A stretch of 64,000 nt of DNA from Omphiscola glabra (taxonomy: Eukaryota > Mollusca > Gastropoda > Lymnaeidae), in NCBI GenBank assembly GCA_964017045.1, contig OZ024794.1, positions 4,791,501-4,855,500 on the forward strand. The letters run 5' to 3'. Numbering within the stretch: position 1 is the first letter of the stretch; every line of letters starts with the position of its first letter. Positions 22,921-33,508 of this stretch are shown in pieces. The notes under the pieces are model-generated. The model saw only the letters and a list, made by a program, of their open reading frames with translations, was not told the origin of the DNA and did no database searches. The translations under genes and the position numbers were made by a program.

Positions 22921-23244
22921 ACTGCTATAGTGGGACACTGCTGTGATGGATATCTTTTCTGGTCGCACCCTGATCTCTATAGAGTGGGACCCTGGTCTGG
23001 TGGAAATCTTCGCTGGTGGCACCCTGATCTCTATAGAGTGGGACCCTGGTCTGGTGGAAATCTTCGCTGGTGGCACCCTGATCTCTATAGAGTGGGACCC
23101 TGGTCTGGTGGAAATCTTCGCTGGTGGCACCCTGATCTCTATAGAGTGGGACCCTGGTCTGGTGGAAATCTTCGCTGGTGGCACCCTGATCTCTATAGAG
23201 TGGGACCTCGCTGTGGTGTAAATTTACTTTGGTGGCACCCTTTT
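22921..23244. repeat. 54-bp minisatellite, 5 good copies plus degenerate edges
   Basis: Units begin CTCTATAGAGTGGGACCCTG at 22975, 23029, 23083, 23137 and 23191 and end TGGTGGCACCCTGAT. A degenerate copy precedes them from 22921. Divisible by 3, so all frames are open on both strands; none is a credible gene. Confidence 0.95.
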
Positions 23245-23315
23245 CTAATGACACCCTAATCTGGTGACACCCTATTCTGGTGGGACCCTCATCTTGTATT
23301 TAGCAAAGATCGGCC

Positions 23316-23603
23316 ATGAAACAAGAGAGAACTAATGGGACTTTGGTTTGTATGAAACAAGAGAGAACTAATGGGACTTTGGTTTGTATGAAACAAGAGA
23401 GAACTAATGTAACTTTGGTTTGTACGAAACAAGAGAGAACTAATGGGACTTTGGTTTGTATGAAACAAGAGAGAACTAATGGGACTTTGGTTTGTATGAA
23501 ACAAGAGAGAACTAATGGGACTTTGGTTTGTATGAAACAAGAGAGAACTAATGGGACTTTGGTTTGTATGAAACAAGAGAGAACTAATGTAACTTTGGTT
23601 TTT
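23316..23603. repeat. 36-bp minisatellite, 8 copies
   Basis: Exactly eight 36-bp units beginning ATGAAACAAGAGAGAACTAA and ending TTTGGTTTGT. Copies differ mainly at GGGAC/GTAAC. In-frame length explains the MKQERTNGTLVC ORF. Confidence 0.95.
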
Positions 23604-24142
23604 TCATATTGATGTCATTCGGCGCAGTTCGCACACCAAGTGACGTCACTGCATACGATACGTGGTTCATGATTTTTTTGGAGAACAATTGTGTATTTTT
23701 CTGGTGGTAACCTGCTCTCTCTATAGTGTGACCCTGCTCTTGTCTTTAACTTCTGCTCTTCGTGTTAAGAAGCCGACTAGAGCGGGCTCTGTTCTATTTG
23801 CAATTCTTTCCATTTGGTGTAACCTAAGTAACCACCCAAACCCTCGAGTGACGTCACACCGCGTGGAGCAACTGCGAACATGTGGAAACTTTTAGTTTAA
23901 AAAAATAGCGCTTGGTGGACAAGGCGTTCGCGCGAGGACTTGTTAGCCTAAGGAATTAGCCTAAGGACAATGCTAGTAATGTCAGTAATGCTAGTAATAT
24001 TAGTAATGTTGGTACTTTTTACGAGTATATGGTACGTTTATAATGTGCTTATGTTTTAATTTTAATACAAAAATTGAGTCGATGCGATCTCCCTTTCACC
24101 ATTGCTGGTGCCATCGCATTGAGAAAACAAAACTATTTCCTG
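23604..24142. other. no gene recognised
   Basis: Includes weak echoes of the 54-bp array (CTGCTCTCTCTATAGTGTGA near 23710) and short AGTAATGTTAGTAATG repeats near 23968-24010. Confidence 0.35.
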
Positions 24143-24410
24143 TTTATTTCACCATCTTATTTCATGTTTATTTCACCATCTTATTTCATGTTTATTTCAC
24201 CATCTTATTTCCTGTTTATTTCACCATCTTATTTCATGTTTATTTCACCATCTTATTTCCTGTTTATTTCACCATCTTATTTCCTGTTTATTTCACCATC
24301 TTATTTCATGTTTATTTCACCATCTTATTTCCTGTTTATTTCACCATCTTATTTCATGTTTATTTCACCATCTTATTTCACCATCTTATTTCATGTTTAT
24401 TTCACAATCT
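24143..24410. repeat. 24-bp minisatellite, about 11 copies
   Basis: Unit TTTATTTCACCATCTTATTT plus CATG or CCTG. A 13-14 bp partial duplication occurs near 24375. In-frame ORFs across it are artefacts. Confidence 0.94.
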
Positions 24411-25918
24411 TGCGGGAATGCTAACGTTTTGGGTTATATTGGTCGTGTGAAGATTATTTCAAACAAACATTTGAAACAAAAATCACAATTTTAAATTAAA
24501 TTTCAAAAAAATAACATAGGTTAATGAGGTTAAATTCGTTCTCTTTTCCTCCAAAGTATTATTTCAACGGCTATGTATAATATCACTGTTAAGAGATCAG
24601 CCCCAAATGTTGGAGGCCTTACAGTACCGGTTTATTGTCCAACAATGAATCATAAAATGGTTACAATAATGGAAAACTCTAACTTAATGCCGAAGTGGCG
24701 CGATCCAAATGAGTAAATAATGGAGAACTACATGATGGAAATTAACAGTGTAATTGTAGAAATGTCAAAATTATGTTTGTTTTTTGACACCTAGATAATG
24801 GTAAACAGGTTATTTTTTTTTAAATGAGCGAAGAACCCACAAAGAAGTAAACAAACTGGTCTAAGTCTATGCATTGCTCTTAGCTTTGGTTATATAGGAT
24901 TTTTTTAATAAAAGCAAGAAGGAAAATTTGTATTGCTATGTAAAGAGATTGTTTATTTATTCCATTTTTTTTTTGTATTAAAAAAAATAGCCAAATTCCA
25001 AATCCCCCCCCCCCCCCCGGGTTTCACCACTAACATGACATAAATATATCTTCTCAAAAGCATTTTACAACAGAAAGTCAGATTTATATGATCATTATTT
25101 TTACGCCTGTTGTTGGCATTTTTCAAAACAGAATTGAACACAAATTTGAAACAAATTAAAGTGCCCCATCCCGAGAAATGTAATATGGACGCCTATGAAT
25201 ATGAGGACACCAAACATAGGACTAATGGGGTCACCTAGTTAATGTATCCTTTAACATGTTTTTTTTTTTTTGGTTTTTAAATTGAGGGGTGTGGGTGAAG
25301 GGGGTGAATGGTTTATGACTCGGGAAATGGATTAAATGTCTCTATGATTAAATGTCTCTGTGATAAATGTCTTTATGATTAATTGTCTCTATGATTTCTG
25401 GTATAAAATTATTCAACTACGTTAGAGTCAGGCAATAAAATATTTTAATGTAGGTTTCGAACCAGCGCTATTCATTACAATCGTCGATCGTCATCTTTAA
25501 GTTAACCACATCTCTCTTGTTATAATTTCATTACAAAAACAGAAATCTACACATCTCATTGGATTTGAAGTTGTGCAAAGGGACAGAACTATAAAAGATT
25601 ATTTGATAACGTTTCACATATTTATTGAGACCTCTAAGGGCCCCAAACTCGGCATATCTATATTGACAAGAAAATCTTTCTTCAAAGAAATTGAATTAAC
25701 AGTTGAGAAATGCGTACCGTAATTTAGGACCAAGATATCATTGTTGACACAAGATCAAATGAACAATGCGTGCCATAGTGTAGGTCTTCTATGCCAAAAT
25801 ATCATTGATGACACAAGATCAAAGGAACAATACGTTGTTTTTTTTAAATTTAACTTGTCCCTTTGTGAGCACCAAAGCTATTTAAAACCAGAGTTAGATA
25901 TAGATATTTAAGTATGGA
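24411..25918. other. about 1.5 kb without recognised gene
   Basis: AT-rich. Contains a 15-C run at 25004-25018, a short ATTAAATGTCTCTATG repeat at 25330-25400, and at 25448-25470 a B-box-like GGTTCGAAAC on the minus strand that may be the remnant of a tRNA-derived SINE. The A-box is unconvincing, so no tRNA is called. Confidence 0.35.
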
Positions 25919-26015
25919 AATATATATATATATATATGGATGGATGGATATATATTTTATATATATATATATATGGATGGATGGATATATATTTTATATA
26001 TATATATATATATTG
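25919..26015. repeat. TA and GGAT microsatellite, duplicated block
   Basis: Two copies of a block made of (TA)n, three GGAT units and TATATATTTTAT. Confidence 0.85.
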
Positions 26016-26104
26016 AGAAGAGAAGGAAAGGAGAGACATCAAGAAAGAGAGAGTTATTAAACACAGAGTGATAACGAAATAGAAAGAGGGCGTGGGGGGG
26101 GGGG

Positions 26105-26500
26105 GCGGCGAGGGGTCGTCCATTAATTACTTCAACAATTTTTACCCCCTTGTCAACAACTGCCAAACTTTCAATTCCATGACCCCCCCCCCTTCCCCCC
26201 CCCCTTTTTTTTTTGGTCAACAACCGTACTGGAAATTAGATCGAAAGATATTTCGTCGACGGAAAATTGATCGAACGGAATTTTTGTCGAATCTTTTTTT
26301 TTAGTTTACACGTTAAAATTTTGCGTCAAATTTCTTTTTGGACGCATTATTTTGTTTTACTATATAGTTCAAAAAGAAATTTGACCAAAAAAAATTTAAC
26401 GTGGGAACTGAAAAAAAGAGTCTACCAAATTTCCGTTCGATCAAATTTCCGGTACCCGTCAACAACTGCAAAACTTTCAATGACCCCCCCCCCCGGCCCC
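26105..26500. mobile_element. dispersed repeat with GTCGTCCATTAATTAC start, hit by a MITE
   Basis: GTCGTCCATTAATTAC near 26114 followed by TGTCAACAACTGCCAAACTT and long C runs. A related inverted copy lies at 27680-27775 (GTCCATTATTTATGTCAACA on the minus strand), so this is a dispersed family. The foldback MITE at 26225-26458 is inserted within it. Confidence 0.5.
26225..26458. mobile_element. foldback MITE, copy 1, with 8-bp target duplication
   Basis: The left arm carries GATCGAAAGATATTTCGTCG and the right arm CCGTTCGATCAAATTTCCGG, so the ends are inverted repeats. Perfect TCAACAAC duplications flank it at 26217-26224 and 26459-26466. A second copy of the same element is at 30607-30875. 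The 8-bp duplication is typical of hAT transposition; no coding capacity. Confidence 0.8.
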
Positions 26501-26849
26501 CATTTAATTAATTATAATATAAATAAATTTATAAATACATTTTACTTTGTGCTGGTCTATTTTAATGACACAAAATTGTAGGGAAAACATTTTTTTTACA
26601 TTTTTAGCTTGTTTATCAACAATATTAAAAAGTTTTTACACTTAAATTTTACAATACAGAACCAATTAAAAGGTTTTTTAAAACTAAATATCATTGTTTG
26701 TGGAAGTATAAATATGATTATCATCAGTAAAGCTGACAATTATTGTATAGTTTCTAGCTGCTATCATATTCCCATTGAGTAGCCAGGTGTTGCTCTATCG
26801 TAACAATGCGCATCATGGACATCATTTAGGTAGGGCAGGGGGAGGGGGG

Positions 26850-26932
26850 CATTTGCCATACACCCCTGAATTTGCCACACACCCCTGAATTTGCCACACC
26901 CCCCTGAATTTGCCACACCCCCCGGAATTTGC
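26850..26932. repeat. 19-bp tandem repeat, about 4 copies
   Basis: Units of AATTTGCCACACACCCCTG with CCCC-length variation. Lies within a GC-rich repeat (about 26830-27050) whose minus-strand end is CAGGGGCGTCATTTCAGG, possibly another hAT-type MITE. Confidence 0.85.
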
Positions 26933-27049
26933 AGGTTTTATTTAAATTGCTAGGTACTGTGGCGCCTCCAGTAATAAACAACTTAACAAGCCGACATAAG
27001 CTTTGGTTTCCCTCCTCCCCTGAAAAAAACCTGAAATGACGCCCCTGAT

Positions 27050-27345
27050 GGCCATAGTCTATAGCTGCTGATTTATCATTTTCATCTTGCGGATCTGATA
27101 TACCACAGAAGTCAACATCATCCTCATCTAACCATTCAGCACTTACAAGAGAAGCATTGTCAGTAGGAGCAATAATTGCCATAAGCTCTCTCTGTCTCCT
27201 TGCAGCTACTGTTTTGCTGAGGAGCACGTGCTAATTTCTTATGCTCAAGAGGGCATAGTCGGTGCTGTTGAACATGCTTTTTCCACTTGACTTGTGATGC
27301 AAAATAGATGTTACAAATCCGTTCAAGCTGCGATGTTATTATTGT
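27050..27345 (-). pseudogene. possible zinc-finger-like coding relic
   Basis: Minus-strand translation gives RICNIYFASQVKWKKHVQQH followed by RLCPLEHKKL, similar to a C2H2 finger in which the second Cys has become Tyr. After a frame change comes an acidic stretch, SAEWLDEDDVDFCGISD. The acidic stretch is cut off at about 27048 by GC-rich transposon-like sequence. It could be a transposase N-terminus, a host gene fragment or chance. Function unknown. Confidence 0.3.
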
Positions 27346-27679
27346 TACTCACTTTACTTATCGTATTCCTACTCTATCAATACCATTTATCTTGACTGCG
27401 CATGACACTTGAACCTTGTCCTTGTTCCTTACCTGCAACATCATCGCAAACATTTGCCCTTGTCATTTGCGACAAACAGAATCTACAGGCCAACTTTTGA
27501 CTTCTCTTGCACTAACAAAATGCACAGACAGACACATTAAATAAACCTTATATTCTTAAAAGCCTAAAAGTTATATGACTATTTACACTCATTTACATTA
27601 AAATAATGTAATAACCAGTCAATTTTTAAGATTAAAACTTGAATAGATAAAAATTGATTGCTGAAATCATCTAATCTAC

Positions 27680-27775
27680 CCCCCACCCTTTTTCCCCCCT
27701 TGTCAACAACTGTCAAACATTTCCAAACCCCACCCCCCCACCCCCAATGTTGTTGACATAAATAATGGACGCCCC
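27680..27775 (-). mobile_element. second copy of the GTCCATTA dispersed repeat
   Basis: On the minus strand it begins GGGGGCGTCCATTATTTATG and continues TCAACAAC, GTTTGGAAATGTTTGACAGT and TGTTGACAAGGGGG, parallel to the copy at 26105. Confidence 0.5.
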
Positions 27776-28110
27776 CAAAGATAAAGGGAGAGATATAAAG
27801 AGAGAGTGAGGGAGAGAGAAAGAGAGAGTGAGGGAGAGAGAAAGCGGGATGGAGAGACAAAGAGAGAGGGGAGAAAAAGTGTAGGAGAGAGGGGAATAAA
27901 GAGATAAAGAGAGAGTGCGGGAGAGATATGAGAGAGAGTGAAATAAAGAAATAGAGTGGGGGAGAGAGGTGGGGAGATAAATAAAGAGAGACATAAAGAG
28001 AAAGGGATGGAGATAAAGAGGGAAATAAAGAGAAAGAGAGGGGAGATGAGGGGAAATAAAGAGAGGGGGGGAGATAATAAAGATATAAAGATTCAGGAGA
28101 GATAACGAAA
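27775..28110. repeat. purine-rich (GAGA)-type low-complexity tract
   Basis: Over 300 bp of nearly pure A/G on the plus strand, with irregular AAAGAGAGAG and GTGAGGGAGA phrases. The minus-strand Ser/Leu/Pro-rich open frames here are low-complexity artefacts. Confidence 0.93.
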
Positions 28111-28141
28111 GAGATAGTTAATGAAAGTTCATCTATTGGTT

Positions 28142-28304
28142 CAGTGGCGTAGTAAGGGATGGGGGCGCTACTCACAAAGGGGCGCCAAATGGTATATTTT
28201 ACTCTAATTTTGTATGGTTTTCGAATAGGGGGGCGCTAAAAAGGTATTGGGGGTGCTAAAAAGGTATTGTGCCCCGGGCGCGAGTTAAGCTCGCTACGCC
28301 ACTG
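28142..28304. mobile_element. 163-bp hAT-type MITE with perfect 8-bp target duplication
   Basis: Ends are CAGTGGCGTAGTAAGGG and GCTCGCTACGCCACTG, imperfect inverted repeats. TATTGGTT is duplicated exactly at 28134-28141 and 28305-28312. The inside is GC-rich with two AAAAAGGTATTG phrases. Non-coding. Confidence 0.85.
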
Positions 28305-28507
28305 TATTGGTTAGTTTTCAAACCTTTTAAAATGTGAAGTACTAAAATATACGACTAAAATTTGCGCCACTTTAAGGGAAATCGGCGTCCGAGACAAAGG
28401 CGGTTTTTATGCTTTTTATTACAAAAATAAGTAGGCCTATACTTTAATACTACACATATTCTGCACGAACAAGTATGATTTTTGTCTGCCTGAGGCGCCA
28501 TCCCATC

Positions 28508-28592
28508 AATCTCCCCCTTCCAGTGTTATTTCTTATCTCCCCCTTCCAATGTTATTTCTTATCTCCCCCTTCCAATGTTATTTCTTATCTCA
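28508..28592. repeat. 28-bp tandem repeat, 3 copies
   Basis: Unit CTCCCCCTTCCAATGTTATT plus TCTTAT. Confidence 0.9.
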
Positions 28593-28639
28593 CTCATTTC
28601 AACCAATCTCCTTCTTGTGATACACATCAATCTGGTAAA

Positions 28640-29185
28640 CTTATCTCCTTTATATGATACCTCAATCGGGTAAACCAATATCCTATAATAATCTTTCCCA
28701 GTCAGGTAAACCAATATTCTATGATAATCTTACCCCAGTCAGGTAAACCAATATCCTATGATAATCTTACCTCAGTCAGGTAAACCAATATCCTATGATA
28801 ATCTTACCTCAGTCAGGTAAACGAATATCCTATGATAATCTTACCTCAGTGAGGTCAACCAAAATCCTATGATAATCTTACCTCGGTGAGGTCAACCAAT
28901 ATCCTATGATAATCTTACCTCAGTCAGGTAAACCAATTTACTATGATAATCTTACCTCAGGTAGACTAATTTCCTTTGATAATCTTATCTCACTCAGGTA
29001 AACTAATCTCATTTCTATGACAATCGTACCTTACACATGTAAACCAATATTCTTTGATATCTCCTATGTACTATGATATTCTTAGCTCACTCCGGTAAAC
29101 CAAAACTCTTATGATAATTTACCTAAATCAGGTACCCAATCTCCTTCTACGATAATCTTACCTCACTCAGGTAAACCAACCTCCT
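28640..29185. repeat. ~37-bp minisatellite, about 14 copies, degenerate edges
   Basis: Units contain CAGGTAAACCAATATCCTAT and GATAATCTTACCTCAGT. Central copies are nearly identical and the outer ones diverge (29000-29185). Each unit carries splice-donor-like words on both strands. Confidence 0.93.
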
Positions 29186-30228
29186 CCTCCTGTTCGATAC
29201 GCCAAAAGCTCTGAGCAGTCCGTAGCTGTAGCAGGACATAACAGTGGACACGGTATTGTCTGCTTTCACGTGACGGATCAGAAACTGTTGGTCCCTGAAG
29301 GCATTCTTAGAGCATGGATCAGAGTTTGTCTGGTGGAACTATTTCGGGGGAATTCTTTTATCGTCACCGCACACGCTATTAACGTCACTCCTCTTAAACT
29401 AAAAAAAATCAGTCCGTGATTTATAAACAAATTCAACTTTTGAACTTCAGATCAACATCTAAATGGTATTAGTATGGTTCAAGTACAATGAAGTGCTTTG
29501 ATTCATACAAACCCGTTACATTTATATGAATTAATGTTCGAAAATTGGCTACCCTATTTGTAACACTAAAAAACTTTAAATTGTAACTATATTTTGATGA
29601 ACTTATTTGAGTTGTCTAAAAGTAGATATTAACACCTTGAAATATAACTGATCTCAAAGTAGACACACTTATAACCAAATAGAGACTTTTATTTTGTCAT
29701 TTATAATTTTATTCGTCACGTATCTAGTGCAAGTCGTTAACGACGTAAAACCTAGCAACAAGAATTATGGAAACCACGGACTAAACACAGACCGATGAAA
29801 CTTTTCTCCCAGAAGAGGTCAGTTATGACTTTTATTCTAGACGAATAACGTCACATTGGTCAGACGTCTGCAACATTTGACTGGACTGAAATTCTGGGAA
29901 CCCATCCATAGGATATTGTCAAAACAAGTTTGCTGAACCCGCTAGGTGCATGACGGGAGTCTGCAGTAGACAATCGATTGTTCCAATTCCAACAGACGAT
30001 GACAGACTCTTGTGCTAAGACTAATTAGTGACAGATTTTTGCTAAGACTATTAGTGACAAGATTGGATAGAGTGCCATTTTCATAGGTACTGATGTATGA
30101 AACAAGCTACATTAGAATTTAAAATAGAATTGTACTGAGTGCAGATTGAGGCTTCAACAGAAGAGAGCGAGGGAAAAAAAGCTTAATTGTAACTTGTATA
30201 TTTATATATGATATTTCATAGAATATTT
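29186..30228. other. no gene assigned
   Basis: The plus strand is open for about 75 codons without an ATG across roughly 29180-29425 (VRYAKSSEQSVAVAGHNSGH and so on), not recognised. The rest is AT-rich with no features. Confidence 0.3.
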
Positions 30229-30648
30229 ACAAGTATTTCAAAGATTTTTTTTTTAAATTCGTTTAAAATGTCAATATTAGTTAAAAGACACCACCTAATT
30301 CTCGTTAGTCTAATGCAGCGGTTCTCAACCAGTGGGTCACAACTCCCTCTGGGGTCGAACGACCCTTACACAGGGGTCCCTAAAAACATCAGGACACATT
30401 TATGATGTAGCCAGAACAATAATTTTATGGTTGGGATCACAAGTATTTCAAAGAATTTTTTTTTAAAAATTCGCTTTAAATGTCAATATTAATATTAGTT
30501 AAAAGACACCACCTAATTTCCCGTTAGTCTAAAGCAGCGGTTCTCAATCAGTGGGTCGCGACTCGCTCTGGGGTCGAATGACCCTTACTCAGGGGTCGCT
30601 AAAACCCGTATCCGGAAATATGATCGAAAGAAATTTCGTCGACGGAAA
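30229..30648. repeat. 210-bp tandem segmental duplication
   Basis: ACAAGTATTTCAAAGA recurs at 30229 and 30439 (period 210). Both copies share the flank, TTAAAAGACACCACCTAATT, and the start of a SPIN-like MITE. The first copy is cut at GGGATCAC, where the second flank begins, with 2-bp AC microhomology. Confidence 0.85.
30316..30440 (+). mobile_element. SPIN-like hAT MITE, 3'-truncated by the tandem duplication
   Basis: Begins CAGCGGTTCTCAACCAGTGG and reads on to TTTTATGGTTGGGATCAC, then passes into duplicated flank. It lacks the right terminus GGTTGAGAACCACTG. Confidence 0.8.
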
Positions 30649-30995
30649 ATTGATCGACGGAAATTTGGTCGAATCTTTTTTTTTAGTTTTTACGTTCAAA
30701 TTGTGCGCCAAATTTCTTTTTCAACGCATTATTTTGTTTTACTTTATAGTATAGTGCGTTCAAAAAGAAATTTGACGAAAATTTTAACGTCTGAACTGAA
30801 AAAAAGATTCGACCAAATTTCCGTTCGATCAAATTTCCGTCGACGAAATTTCTTTCGATCAAATTTCCGGTAACCCTAAAACCATCAGGACACATATTTA
30901 TGATGTAGCAACGACAATAATTTTATGGTTGGGATCACCACAACATGAGGAGCTGTAATAAAGGGTCGCGGCATTAGGAAGGTTGAGAACCACTG
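30535..30995 (+). mobile_element. SPIN-like hAT MITE, full ends, carrying a nested MITE
   Basis: Ends CAGCGGTTCTCAA and GGTTGAGAACCACTG are inverted repeats. Flanking octamers GTCTAAAG (30527-30534) and GTGTAAAG (30996-31003) match at 7 of 8, an aged hAT target duplication. The interior contains the foldback MITE at 30607-30875. Terminal and internal phrases (GGTCGAA-GACCCTT, TTTTATGGTTGGG, GGGTCGCGGCATTAGGAAGG) match, as I recall them, the SPIN/URR1-type Charlie-group elements of vertebrates. Confidence 0.8.
30607..30875. mobile_element. foldback MITE, copy 2, with 8-bp target duplication
   Basis: Same family as 26225-26458, including GATCGAAAGAAATTTCGTCG on the left and CGAAATTTCTTTCGATCAAA on the right. 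CTAAAACC is duplicated at 30599-30606 and 30876-30883. Inserted inside the SPIN-like MITE, so it is the younger insertion. Confidence 0.85.
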
Positions 30996-31110
30996 GTGTA
31001 AAGTGAGACACACACACATGAAATAAATGAACAGGAGACTTAATTAATTTTCTACTTTATTTGAAATGAAACTAATGACACGAAAACCTGCAATATTCAT
31101 ACATAATTAA

Positions 31111-31213
31111 CAGTGGTGGATCCCTAGAAGGACTGCTTTGCATTTGATCAAAAGTACCATTCTGAATGAACCTCTTCAATAAAACAGGAGCACCTTCCAT
31201 TGATCCACCTCTG
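31111..31213. mobile_element. possible small MITE, 103 bp
   Basis: Ends CAGTGGTGGATCCCTAGAAGG and CCTTCCATTGATCCACCTCTG are imperfect inverted repeats. No target duplication seen. Confidence 0.4.
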
Positions 31214-31346
31214 CATGGTGGTTTAAGTCAAATGTGACAATGTCATTTGTTGTATAAGCATACAAAAATGTGTATAGAAATGATTTGCTGGTGTCAAAAA
31301 AATTCATCTAAATATGAGGTCAGATTTGTTTCAACTAAAAACAAGA

Positions 31347-31522
31347 ATTAATCCTGGATGTAATGCCAAAGTGGGCTAAACAGTAGGCAGGCAGTCCTGG
31401 ATGTACTGCCTAAGTGGGCCAAAAAGTAGGCAGGCAGTCCTGGATGTACTGCCTAAGTGGGCTAAACAGTAGGCAGGCAGTCCTGGATGTACTGCCTAAG
31501 TGGGCCAAACAGTAGGCAGGCA
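31347..31522. repeat. 43-bp minisatellite, 4 copies
   Basis: Units begin TCCTGGATGTACTGCCTAAG and end with AGTAGGCAGGCAG. Downstream of RACGAP1; I cannot tell whether it is transcribed. Confidence 0.92.
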
Positions 31523-33368
31523 GATACAGGGCTTCACTAAACAGTTTATAAAATACCCATGGTTCTCACATTTTTTTCAAAACTAAATTCCTGACTTTTT
31601 TCCAACTGAAAAATGAAAATTCCTGACTATATAAAATGCGGCTTTATCGACATTATTGCGACCGATTTTCACGCTTTTTTCATTAAAAATTTAATAGCCT
31701 AATGCCTAATGATAAAGTTTCCGATACTACCGCGCGCACCCCCCCCCCCCCACAAATTTTATAATATTAAGTCTATATTGATTTCCTTTGATATTTCAAG
31801 AGTTATTATCAGTTTATTTATTGTTGAAACTGTTCAATGCATATGGTTGTACAAGGTAAAATTGATAAACATTCAACACCTGAATGTAATTTGTAAATCT
31901 TTAACGTAAAAAAACTGAGAAAATTGAATTTCTTTAATTATTAACTTGTTAATACTTCACAACATTAACTTTAAAAGATTTCTTATTTATTTATTAGTGG
32001 TTTTAAAACTGAAAACAAGAAAAGAATAATTTTTTTTCCTGTTTCTTTAAAAATTATTTTGTTATATTTTCACTTTAATTTTTATCACATATGTTGTTCG
32101 AGTTTTTCCATATGTGTAAAAACAAAATCCTCCTCCTATTAATAATATCCCAAGGTTTTGCCTGATTTTATATTATTCCCCAGATCCTAATGGGGGGTCG
32201 TGAATTCCCAAGATCTTGGGAAATTTCCCAAGGTGTGGTAGCCCTGAATTAATTTAAATGAGATCGGCATTGGAAGAACGATTTCAACGCATGGGCAGAT
32301 AAATCGAAAGTAATACCGTAAAATGCAGTCGATAAATGACCATGTAGGCATAATTGAAGGAAATCCCGACTATTTCCCGTTTTCCCGACTGTGTGAGGAC
32401 CCTGAATACCATTTTGTGCTATCCACTTAATGATGAGGAACTGTGTCTTTGAATTTTACTGTCTATTTCTGATGTCTTTGAACTTGACTGTCTATTTCTG
32501 ATAATCTTGTCAGAAGGCTTGAAATCAAATTTATATCAGTTAAAATAAAATGGTCCACAAAGCTTTTAAAGATATTGAACACAAAGATAAGCAGTGCAAA
32601 TAAAAGAGAGACTATTAGAAGTAAATATAATGTGGTATGACTAAGTAGTTAATCCATTGGATATTTACTCAATCCCAATATCCACTGGTTTAAGGAATTC
32701 ATAGTTATAAAGTTATATACAGGAGTTTCATTTTTACACCAGGCTAGAAGTGAGAGAGATAAAAATATACACTATTTACAGTTTGAACTTTCAGTTATGC
32801 AGCACCTTCAGAAAATCCCTAACAGTACTGATCCATAATCTTAAGTAATATGCCTACATATTAAAACATAAATTGTTTGACATAGGTCAGTAATATAAAC
32901 ATTCATAACATAACTTTCCAAAAAATTATTCTTTAGTGCAGTATAAAATTGTCAGTGGTTTTATTAGAAAATGTAAACAATTATTAGGAAATAGTTGTCT
33001 CCATAAATAAACGAGTTGCTCAGACTGTCTTCATCAGTAAACTATTGCCTCAGACTGTCTTACAAATGTCCATTATAAATCAGTTCATACCAAAATAAAG
33101 AGGGAACCATTATAAATGATATGTGGTTACTGAACACGATGCTCAACTTAATAGTACAAACTAGTTTAAATACATGAACTATTTACTTATGTAGTTGATT
33201 CAGGAAAAAAGTATAATACACATAGTTCCATTAAGGTAGGCAGATTGTGGTAGGCTGGTGTGGTGAAGAGCTGTTAGAAAAATAAATACAACAGATCAAT
33301 GGATTCAACATAACATTCGCAAAATATGTATCTTATAAAATATATCAAAACATTTCATAAACACACTT
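31523..33368. other. AT-rich region downstream of RACGAP1
   Basis: No ORF of note. A run of 13 C lies near 31739. On the minus strand this could include the distal 3'UTR of RACGAP1; candidate AATAAA signals read on the minus strand at 32960-32965 and near 31050. Neither is proven. Confidence 0.4.
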
Positions 33369-33508
33369 CATGGTACAGACTCATCTCTGCCACTGGGTGA
33401 TACAGACTCATCTCTGCCACTGGGTGGTACAGACTCATCTCTGCCACTGGGTGGTACAGACTCATCTCTGCCACTGGGTGGTCCAGACTCATCTCTGCCA
33501 CTGGGTGA
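33369..33508. repeat. 27-bp tandem repeat, 5 copies, in the likely RACGAP1 3'UTR
   Basis: Unit ACAGACTCATCTCTGCCACT plus GGGTGGT, with GGTGAT and GGTCC variants. It ends about 220 nt past the RACGAP1 stop codon on the minus strand, so it is probably transcribed in the 3'UTR. A second short repeat (AGAGCATATCTTCATA, 3 copies) is at 33605-33655. Confidence 0.9.

Noticed and set aside
22810..23612. ORFs over the 54-bp and 36-bp arrays as repeat proteins
   Set aside because: All frames on both strands are open because unit lengths are divisible by 3, as expected from a repeat rather than a gene.
25448..25520. tRNA gene on the minus strand
   Set aside because: A B-box-like GGTTCGAAAC is present, but I could not form an acceptor stem, anticodon arm or convincing A-box.
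27579..28175. 198-codon Ser/Leu/Pro-rich minus-strand ORF
   Set aside because: It is the complement of a purine-rich low-complexity tract.
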